Shown: piece after piece, positions 57,821-64,000 of the stretch
How the letters are laid out: each line of letters starts with the position of its first letter
How positions within the stretch are numbered: position 1 is the first letter of the stretch
Source: Lientehia hominis
GTDB lineage: Bacteria > Bacillota > Clostridia > Lachnospirales > Lachnospiraceae
DNA: 64,000 nucleotides
Assembly (NCBI RefSeq): GCF_021044755.1
Contig: NZ_JAJNOR010000005.1
Coordinates: forward strand, 248,001-312,000
Reading direction: 5' to 3'
Program-made: the position numbers and the translations under genes
The notes under the pieces: model-generated
Told to the model about the DNA's origin: nothing
What the model saw: the letters and a program-made list of their open reading frames with translations, nothing else
Databases searched by the model: none

Positions 57821-58894
57821 TCACTCTTTTCGTCTGTCCGGCGCGGGGCCCACTGATTTTCTCCAGCTTAAGACCGGCATGATCGAATCACAATAGATAT
57901 TGCTGCTCTTTTGCAGCAGTTTTGATTTCAAGATTGAAACGCAGTTTCTTGTGATACTTTCGCTGGGCAGACGGACAGCGGTAAGAGGGGGCATGGAAAA
58001 CTCGTTTAAAGGGTTGTCGTCAAACCCGATAACGCTGACATCTTCCGGAATCCTTTTTTTGTGCATATACAGAGATTTATAAGCTCCATGAGCTACGATG
58101 TCGCAAAACGAGATCACTGCCGTGAATTTAGGACTATAGTCCTGAGCTTCCTCGTCCCACATGCTGTTGAGCACCCCAAATCCGCTCTCCACAGTCGTTT
58201 GGGTATACCGGATCCTGGAAGAGTCAAAAGGAAGTCCGTATTCCTTAAATGCCCTCTCCACCCCAGAAACAAAACGTCTGCTAAGCGGAAAGTCCAGAGG
58301 CTCACAGAGGATTATCACATCCTTATGTCCTTGAGCCAATATCGTACTGCCCGACAGATATCCTCCGGCTTCATAATCTACGTCCACATAGTTGCAGTCG
58401 ATTCCCTGTATCTTCCGGCCCATCAAAATAAGTTCCCCTTCCCTTCCGGAAAAGAGGCGTAAATTATCCATATTACAAGTCGCCGGCGAAAAAATCACGA
58501 AATCCGGCTGTTTTGACAAAATAGAGAGTATAATATTCCGCTCCGTATCCTTATCAAACTGCGGATCGCATACCAGCAGCGTATAACCGTATTTGTTCAT
58601 TTCACAGGTAATGGCGTTCAGCATATAGCTGATCACCGAATTAACCGTGTCGTTTATGATTGCGGCGATTATCTTGGTTTCTTTTCCTCTGAGTCCCCTG
58701 GCCAGCATATTGGGAGAATAATGGAGCTCCTTAGCTTTCTCCCACACAATCTGTCTCGTCTCCTCTTTAACCAGATTGCTGTTATTCAAGGCCTTTGACA
58801 CAGTAGAAAAGGAAACGCCCAGTTCATTCGCTATGGTTTTTATGGTTACATTGCTGGATTTCCCCTCCGTACTGGAAGATTTACTTTTTTTCAT
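57821..58894 (-). CDS. LacI-family transcription regulator
   Basis: This 357-residue repressor has the LacI helix-turn-helix near residue 20 (VTIKTIANELGVSFSTVSKALN) with the hinge LHYSPNMLARGLRGKET, and a sugar-binding core with AAIINDTVNSVISYMLNA, VDVDYEAGGYLSGSTIL and VSVIGFDDNPLNEFSMPPLT. Start ATG 58894 has GAGGAAAAAC; a GTG 12 bases further up is less likely. It follows the sugar ABC operon on the same strand. Two inverted copies of an operator-like sequence lie between the permease stop and this start, so it probably controls itself and, if sites exist upstream, the transporter. Confidence 0.94.
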   Translation of the reverse strand: MKKSKSSSTEGKSSNVTIKTIANELGVSFSTVSKALNNSNLVKEETRQIVWEKAKELHYSPNMLARGLRGKETKIIAAIINDTVNSVISYMLNAITCEMNKYGYTLLVCDPQFDKDTERNIILSILSKQPDFVIFSPATCNMDNLRLFSGREGELILMGRKIQGIDCNYVDVDYEAGGYLSGSTILAQGHKDVIILCEPLDFPLSRRFVSGVERAFKEYGLPFDSSRIRYTQTTVESGFGVLNSMWDEEAQDYSPKFTAVISFCDIVAHGAYKSLYMHKKRIPEDVSVIGFDDNPLNEFSMPPLTAVRLPSESITRNCVSILKSKLLQKSSNIYCDSIMPVLSWRKSVGPAPDRRKE

Positions 58895-58923
58895 GTTTTT
58901 CCTCACATCCCTTTGGAAACACT

Positions 58924-58967
58924 AGCGTCGATCGACACCCTGCATTTGGCTCCTGTCAATCGACGCT
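58924..58967. promoter_or_regulatory. Paired LacI operators upstream of the lacI-type gene
   Basis: AGCGTCGATCGACA (58924-58937) and, inverted, AGCGTCGATTGACA (58954-58967) differ at one base. Each is itself a partial palindrome around the CG/TCGA core typical of LacI-family sites. Centre spacing is 30 bases, close to three DNA turns, so one dimer could sit on each site on the same face. A TATAAA lies just upstream. Confidence 0.7.
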
Positions 58968-59042
58968 ATTTATAACGATAGTACCATTATCCGTTTGTTT
59001 CCAAATTTTGTCAATTCCTTCTGTCTTTATTCCAAGATTCCT

Positions 59043-60005
59043 CTAGACCATTTCTGCTTTTCTCTTTTGATCGTAGGAATCTATACCGATAATGACCGCT
59101 ATGATGATTCCGATCACCAATTCTTTCGCATATGCGTTCAAGGAACCCATTCCCAACGCACTTTCCAGAACGGTAAACAGCAGAAGTCCCAATGCTGTCT
59201 TCCAGGCATTTCCAATCCCTCCCGCAAAAGAGGTCCCGCCAAGCACCGTGCCGCAGTTCACCAGCAGCGCCGTCGTGTCCCCATAAGTAGAAGCACCTGT
59301 ATTTAAACGGGCTGTGAGCAGCACGCCTCCCAGTGCAGCCAGAAAACCGCTGATCACAAACGCCAGCCATTTTGTCCTGAGCGCAGGAATCCCCGAATAT
59401 TCCGCCACGTCATAGTCGCCTCCCACCGCGTAGCAGTTCCGCCCAAATTGGGTAAAACGCAGCAGACAGCAGGTAGTGATCAAAATGAGGAACATCATCA
59501 CCGTTATATTGGGAAGTCCTAAAAAGCTGCCTGTCCCAAATTCAAAAAAAGCTTTATTTGTTCCGGCAATGGGATGGGCATCTGTCAGCTGCTGCGCCAC
59601 TCCTTTCAATAAAGCCCCCATTCCCAGCGTAATGACAAATGCTTCTGACTTCTGCCGCACAACAAAAAATCCATTGACCGCACCAACCAGAACTCCCATC
59701 AGCAGCGCGAAGATTATGCAAATGAAAAGAGGATATTTTCCCATCATTTTTACTGTGATGATTCCCGCCAGGCACATGATCCCGCCGACTGACAGATCAC
59801 AGGCGCCGCTTATGACGACCACTGTAACTCCGCAGCCGATTGTAATATACACCGAAGCCGACTTTAACATATCAACCATATTGTATACCGTAAAAAAAGA
59901 GGTATTCACTAAAGGCATGACAGCAAAGACAAGGATAAGTGCAGCAATCGCTTTTTGCCGGTAAACTGCCGTTAATATCTTTTTCGCAACCCATTTTGTT
60001 TTCAT
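59043..60005 (-). CDS. Ribose-type sugar ABC importer permease (second)
   Basis: This 320-residue permease of the RbsC/AraH group has about ten TM helices. It has VVISGACDLSVGGIMCLAGI (the DLSVG motif), ALLMGVLVGAVNGFFVVRQKSEAFVITLGM and the loop VGGDYDVAEYSGIPALRTKWLAFVISG, with LGGTSFAGGIGNAWKTALG near the end. It differs clearly from the permease before it, so the importer probably uses a heterodimer. GGAGG precedes the ATG. Last transporter gene before the LacI regulator. Confidence 0.93.
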   Translation of the reverse strand: MKTKWVAKKILTAVYRQKAIAALILVFAVMPLVNTSFFTVYNMVDMLKSASVYITIGCGVTVVVISGACDLSVGGIMCLAGIITVKMMGKYPLFICIIFALLMGVLVGAVNGFFVVRQKSEAFVITLGMGALLKGVAQQLTDAHPIAGTNKAFFEFGTGSFLGLPNITVMMFLILITTCCLLRFTQFGRNCYAVGGDYDVAEYSGIPALRTKWLAFVISGFLAALGGVLLTARLNTGASTYGDTTALLVNCGTVLGGTSFAGGIGNAWKTALGLLLFTVLESALGMGSLNAYAKELVIGIIIAVIIGIDSYDQKRKAEMV

Positions 60006-60015
60006 GCCGCGCCTC

Positions 60016-60981
60016 CTAACTATTCCTTTTGCTGTCCAGCCAAATGGCCAGGATCAAGACCAGCCCCCGCACCACACTCTGCATATAACTGGAAATCCCC
60101 AGCAAATTCATACAATTGGACATTAAAGAGATCAGGACTACACCCAGCACCGTTCTCATCACGCTTCCGTTCCCGCCCTTCAGCGAGGTGCCGCCTATCA
60201 ATACCGCGGTGATCGCATTTGTCTCATAAGTCTTTCCAATCACCGGAGACGCTGTCGTAACGCGGGAGACAAGTACTACAGAACCTATGGACGCCAGCAG
60301 CCCTGAAAGTGTGTATACAAGGACAACGACAGCATTTACCGGAATCCCTGATAATCTGGACGCGACCGGGTTTCCTCCCGCAAGCATGACAGAACGGCCG
60401 ATATAAGTCATACTCTGTAAAATCTGCAGTATGATCAGGCAGACAATGAAGATAACCAGAGAAACAGATAGAATTCCCCACCCTCCTTTACCGATCACCT
60501 CGAAAATCTTCTGATTTTCTCCAAGCTTCTGTGTTACGCCTCCGCTGTACATCAGAGCGAGCGCGCTGTATGCCATCCCCATCCCATAGGAAATAAAAAG
60601 TGCTTCTGATTTTCTGTTCGCACCGACCACCAGTACTACCGCCCCGATCAGGGCCCCCGCTGCAGTCCCGATTACGATTCCAGCCAAGATCGCGCCCATT
60701 TGGCCAAGCGGTTCGATCAAGGAGACCGTCACTACCGCCACCAGGGAAATCGTCCCGGCCACGGAAAGATCCAGGTATCCGGCAAAAATAACAAAGCTCA
60801 TTCCAAGGGACACGATGCTTAGAGGGCCAAGCTGCCGAATAATATTGAGCAGATTTGACGCGCTGAGAAAACGCGGCTGATAAATCATGGTGATCACGAC
60901 AAGAAGAATAATACAAAAACCCACAAAATAATTTTTAATGAATGAAAAAAAGGCGTTTTTGAGATTAAGTTCTTTTTTCAT
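60016..60981 (-). CDS. Ribose-type sugar ABC importer permease (first)
   Basis: This 321-residue permease of the RbsC group has SMSFVIFAGYLDLSVAG-like sequence (GMSFVIFAGYLDLSVAG) for the DLSVxG motif, GAVVLVVGANRKSEALFISYG, and LIGGTSLKGGNGSVMRTVLG near the C-terminus. The start at 60981 has GGAGGAAAGAAT directly upstream. It lies 14 bases after the ATPase gene and 10 before the second permease. Confidence 0.93.
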   Translation of the reverse strand: MKKELNLKNAFFSFIKNYFVGFCIILLVVITMIYQPRFLSASNLLNIIRQLGPLSIVSLGMSFVIFAGYLDLSVAGTISLVAVVTVSLIEPLGQMGAILAGIVIGTAAGALIGAVVLVVGANRKSEALFISYGMGMAYSALALMYSGGVTQKLGENQKIFEVIGKGGWGILSVSLVIFIVCLIILQILQSMTYIGRSVMLAGGNPVASRLSGIPVNAVVVLVYTLSGLLASIGSVVLVSRVTTASPVIGKTYETNAITAVLIGGTSLKGGNGSVMRTVLGVVLISLMSNCMNLLGISSYMQSVVRGLVLILAIWLDSKRNS

Positions 60982-60994
60982 ATTCTTTCCTCCG

Positions 60995-62476
60995 TTACGC
61001 CAACGCACTCTTCATAATCTCTTCCGCCGACGTATCCTCAGGATCAAACTCACCGGTTATACGTCCATCGCTGATAGTCAGGATCCGATTGCTCATACTG
61101 AGCACTTCCTGAAGCTCAGAAGAGATCATAATGATAGAACCGCCGTTTTCCACAATTTTTTTCATCAGCAGATAAATTTCATATTTAGCGCCCACATCAA
61201 TCCCTCGGGTCGGCTCATCCAGAATTAAAATTCTGGAGTCCGTCTCCAGCCATCTCCCCAGTACGCACTTCTGTTGATTTCCTCCTGAAAGATTTTCTAC
61301 CCTGGCATTGATTCCCGGTGTTTTTATCGCCAGTGACTCCATCTGACGCTTTGCCATACAAACTTCGCTCCCTCTGTTCAGGAAGATCCTCTTCGCCAGG
61401 CCTTTAAGAGCCGCCATGGAAATATTCGATTTCACTGAAAAAGGCAGGATAAGCCCCTGCTGTTTCCTGTCCTCCGGAACCAGGGCAATGCCGGCTTTTT
61501 TTGCGTCTGCGGGCTTTTTTATGGAAACAGTTTTACCGTCTATCTGAAGAATCAAGCCTTTCACCTTATCCGCTCCAAAAATCGCCCGGACGATTTCCGT
61601 ACGTCCGGATCCCACCAGCCCTACCATTCCCAGAATCTCGCCGCGTTTCAAAGTAAATGATATATTCTTAAGCTTCCTGGAATTTAAATTGCTGATTTCA
61701 AGTAAAGACTCTCCAACACAATGAGGCCGTTCGGGATATTCATTTTCAATGGTTCTTCCGACCATTTTTGCGATCATCTCATCCCGCCCCAGTTCTTTGA
61801 TCGGTTTGGTATCCACTACGCACCCATCGCGCATGATGGTAACTCTGTCACAATATTCAAAAATCTCGTCCAGTTTATGGCTGATGTAGATGATCGTGAT
61901 CCCCTTTTCGTGCAGATCCTTAATAATGACGCTCAAATGCCGTATTTCTTCAGTGGTCAAGCTGCTGCTGGGTTCATCCATAATAATCAGCTTTGCCTGA
62001 AAAGAAAGGGCTTTCGCAATCTCTACCATCTGTTTTTCTGAAACGCTTAAGCTCTCCACCGGCGCATGGGTGTCGACAGAACAATTAATGCTGTCCAAAA
62101 GTTTCCTTGCCTCCCCGTGAGTCCCTCTCATTCCCTTCATCTTTCTGAAACGTCCCAAAAATATATTTTCTCCTACACTCATGGTATTAACAAGATTAAA
62201 TTCCTGATATATAATACTCAAGCCGCTCCGCAGCGACTTAACCGGCGTCGTGTTCTCCACCGTTTCACCATCAAACTCTATCGTGCCGGAATCCTTTTCA
62301 TATACACCTGACAGAATCTTCATAAGCGTAGATTTTCCAGCGCCATTTTCCCCTACGATTCCATGGATATCTCCGCGCCGGATGCGGATACTGACATTGT
62401 TCAGCGCCCTGACTCCCGGAAATGATTTGTTTACATTACAGATATTTAAAATATTATCTGTTATTTCGTCTGCCAT
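60995..62476 (-). CDS. Sugar ABC importer ATPase with two nucleotide-binding domains (RbsA/MglA type)
   Basis: This 493-residue protein holds two fused ABC domains. The first has Walker A GENGAGKST, signature LSVSEKQMVEIAKAL and Walker B LIIMDEPSSSL. The second has GLVGSGRTE as a degenerate Walker A, signature LSGGNQQKCVLGRWL and Walker B ILILDEPTRGIDVGAK. This layout with a modified second P-loop is normal for the ribose/galactose family. The start at 62476 has AAAGGAGAAGACAC; longer frames add 8 or 27 residues without support. Confidence 0.95.
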   Translation of the reverse strand: MADEITDNILNICNVNKSFPGVRALNNVSIRIRRGDIHGIVGENGAGKSTLMKILSGVYEKDSGTIEFDGETVENTTPVKSLRSGLSIIYQEFNLVNTMSVGENIFLGRFRKMKGMRGTHGEARKLLDSINCSVDTHAPVESLSVSEKQMVEIAKALSFQAKLIIMDEPSSSLTTEEIRHLSVIIKDLHEKGITIIYISHKLDEIFEYCDRVTIMRDGCVVDTKPIKELGRDEMIAKMVGRTIENEYPERPHCVGESLLEISNLNSRKLKNISFTLKRGEILGMVGLVGSGRTEIVRAIFGADKVKGLILQIDGKTVSIKKPADAKKAGIALVPEDRKQQGLILPFSVKSNISMAALKGLAKRIFLNRGSEVCMAKRQMESLAIKTPGINARVENLSGGNQQKCVLGRWLETDSRILILDEPTRGIDVGAKYEIYLLMKKIVENGGSIIMISSELQEVLSMSNRILTISDGRITGEFDPEDTSAEEIMKSALA

Positions 62477-62569
62477 GTGTCTTCTCCTTTCATCTGTCAT
62501 GACGAGAATCCAGTCTCTGCTTTTGTGCAGAGACTGGATACATAGCGGCGTCCCCATATGGCGCGCAGA

Positions 62570-63589
62570 TCACCAGCCTGGATCGATGCTGTCCACGTTT
62601 TCTTCTGTCACGAGAATCAAATCGGGATGAATAATTTCTTCTACTTCGCCGCCCTCCTGCAAAGTTTTAATGGACTCAATGCATACTCTGGCCATTGTAT
62701 TGCAGTCCTGCATAATAGATGCGTATACCCAGCCCTCCCGGATCAGGTCAAAACCATTGTAGCAGCCGTCAATTGTCACCATAAAAACATCGCCCGGTTC
62801 ATACTTTGCCGCTTCCAGGGCTTCTACCACGCCGACGCCGCCGTTATCCCAATGGCAGAAGATCCCATCCATTTTATCTCCGTGCATCACAATGAAATCT
62901 TCTGCAATGGTCATCGCGTCGGAAGTTGACCAAGAAGTACAGGACTTGCTGTCCAGGATTTTTATATTGCCGCCTTCGATACCTGCCGCAAATCCATCGC
63001 GCCTGCGGATCTGTGCGCTGTGACCCGCCGCCCCTTCTATGCAGACCACCTCGGCCCCGTCGGGAAAATGTTCCTTGAAACACTCCGCCGCCATTTCTCC
63101 CGCCACCAGATCGTCCGGACCAACATATACGTCGCGGTATTCATGGTACATCTCATCAATATCCCCCACTGTCGTTATGACTAATACGCCGGCTTCCTTC
63201 GCTTCCATCATCGCGGTTCCCAAAGCGGCAGAATCAATCGGATCAAACACCACAGCCGACGCTCCCTGAGCTACCGCGTTGCTGATCATATTTGCCTGTG
63301 TCTGCGCGTTGGCCTGGGGATCAAACAACGCAGATTCATATCCCATTTCATCGCAGTATTTTTCAAGGCATTTGGAAACGTAGACCAAATTCGGGTCCGA
63401 CATATCGCTGGGGATAATAGCGACCAGTGAACCTTCCTTTAATCCTTCTTCTTTGGATCCGCCTGTACTTTCCTCCGCACTTTTCGACGCTTCCTTTGTC
63501 TCCTGTCTGACCTTTCCTCCTCCGCATCCGGCGCAGAACAGAGTCAAAATAAGAACTATGGTGATCATAATATTATATCGTTTACTCAT
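62570..63589 (-). CDS. Sugar ABC importer substrate-binding lipoprotein (RbsB-like)
   Basis: This 339-residue extracytoplasmic receptor has a lipoprotein signal with lipobox LFCAGC, a Glu/Ser-rich linker (25-50) and a periplasmic-binding fold. Matching stretches are SLVAIIPSDMSDPNLVYVSKCL, FDPQANAQTQANMISNAVAQGASAVVFDPID, EVVCIEGAAGHSAQIRRRDGF and FMVTIDGCYNGFDLIREGWVYASIMQD. That is the ribose/xylose/inositol group; the exact sugar cannot be read from it. The start at 63589 has GGGAGGAG. It lies 93 bases before the ATPase gene and 28 bases after the aminotransferase stop. Confidence 0.93.
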   Translation of the reverse strand: MSKRYNIMITIVLILTLFCAGCGGGKVRQETKEASKSAEESTGGSKEEGLKEGSLVAIIPSDMSDPNLVYVSKCLEKYCDEMGYESALFDPQANAQTQANMISNAVAQGASAVVFDPIDSAALGTAMMEAKEAGVLVITTVGDIDEMYHEYRDVYVGPDDLVAGEMAAECFKEHFPDGAEVVCIEGAAGHSAQIRRRDGFAAGIEGGNIKILDSKSCTSWSTSDAMTIAEDFIVMHGDKMDGIFCHWDNGGVGVVEALEAAKYEPGDVFMVTIDGCYNGFDLIREGWVYASIMQDCNTMARVCIESIKTLQEGGEVEEIIHPDLILVTEENVDSIDPGW

Positions 63590-63617
63590 ATTCTCCTCCC
63601 TTTTTCCTCTACTGATC

Positions 63618-64000
63618 TTAAAGTTTTCCCATTGCCCGGTCAACCGCGGCGATCGTATAATCAATGTCGGCCTCCGTATGGGAAATATTCATATACCACC
63701 TGGCAGCAGGAAGTGTAATAACTCCCTCTTCCTCCTGTAGGATTCTGCGGAATTTTTTAAACAAAGGGATATCGATCTCCTTCATATCTTCCGGAGTATA
63801 TACCCGCTGTCTGCCGCCCTCCACGCCAAACAACGTGAAGAATGCTCCGGGGCAGTCGTTGATCCGCATCTTTATGCCGTGCCTTCCGGCACTTGTGAGA
63901 ATTCCTTCAATCAATTTATCCTCTAGTGCGTACATTTTCTTGTAAGCGGCTCCGCCGTCCCTTTCCAGGATTTTTGTCGTGGCCAGGACCGCGCGCATAC
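63618..64000 (-). CDS. Class III aminotransferase, GSA aminotransferase-like (partial, 5' part outside window)
   Basis: This is the C-terminal part (at least 127 residues) of a PLP-dependent class III aminotransferase. GGAAYKKMYALEDKLIEGI, then RINDCPGAFFTLFG and the end ISHTEADIDYTIAAVDRAM match the C-terminal domain of glutamate-1-semialdehyde aminotransferase-like enzymes. The PLP lysine region is beyond the window. It runs into the sugar transport operon with only 28 bases between, so it probably belongs to the same transcript. The substrate may therefore be an amino or keto sugar-related compound rather than a haem precursor. Confidence 0.85.
   Translation of the reverse strand, partial: MRAVLATTKILERDGGAAYKKMYALEDKLIEGILTSAGRHGIKMRINDCPGAFFTLFGVEGGRQRVYTPEDMKEIDIPLFKKFRRILQEEEGVITLPAARWYMNISHTEADIDYTIAAVDRAMGKL

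Overview
The window reads as a chromosomal segment of a mid-GC, low-oxygen Firmicute, most likely a spore-forming clostridium of the Lachnospiraceae type. The signs are strong AGGAGG ribosome-binding sites, several TTG starts, TTGACA/TATAAT promoters with 17-bp spacers, GlpP-type antitermination, a glycine riboswitch on an AGCS symporter, a PdaA-type deacetylase and a DegV protein. Nearly all genes lie on the minus strand. No plasmid or phage backbone is visible. The only recombinase is a serine resolvase near 33.5-34.1 kb.

Region by region: 1-8.4 kb is a nine-gene catabolic operon (Zn-dehydrogenase, DUF1537 kinase, Ldh2-type dehydrogenase, RraA-like protein, LIV-type ABC importer) behind one promoter. 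8.8-18.4 kb mixes GNAT enzymes, a Ser/Thr kinase divergent from a possible DNA-binding protein, a riboswitch-controlled amino-acid symporter, a nuclease-helicase fusion, an HTH-cupin regulator and two small proteins that look HPr-like but lack the phospho-histidine. 18.5-24 kb is a five-gene glycerol/glycerol-3-phosphate operon that carries its own antiterminator GlpP and a terminator in its leader. 24-32.4 kb holds DegV, a REC-HD-GYP-GGDEF c-di-GMP protein with an Hpt partner, a 3D-domain protein, a two-component system and a metallophosphoesterase. 32.4-34.5 kb is a small accessory patch with the resolvase. 34.5-38.8 kb is a TetR-controlled pair of ABC exporters. Two tRNA operons (39.1-39.6 and 56.1-56.7 kb, 11 tRNAs) flank housekeeping genes, a candidate small RNA and an Asn/Ser/Gln-rich repeat protein. 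45.4-51.8 kb is a kinase / FHA / PP2C / PrsW-FHA / PP2C phospho-signalling cassette with a divergent two-component system beside it. 57.8-64 kb is a ribose-type sugar ABC operon with a LacI regulator and paired operators, and the end of a class III aminotransferase.

The most unusual items are the protein-phosphorylation cassette, the orphan transcript at 44.18-44.29 kb with C-rich segments, a mosaic intergenic repeat family whose modules change order between copies, and the acid-sugar operon that pairs a DUF1537 kinase with a LIV importer. All calls come from reading the sequence; no database search was run.
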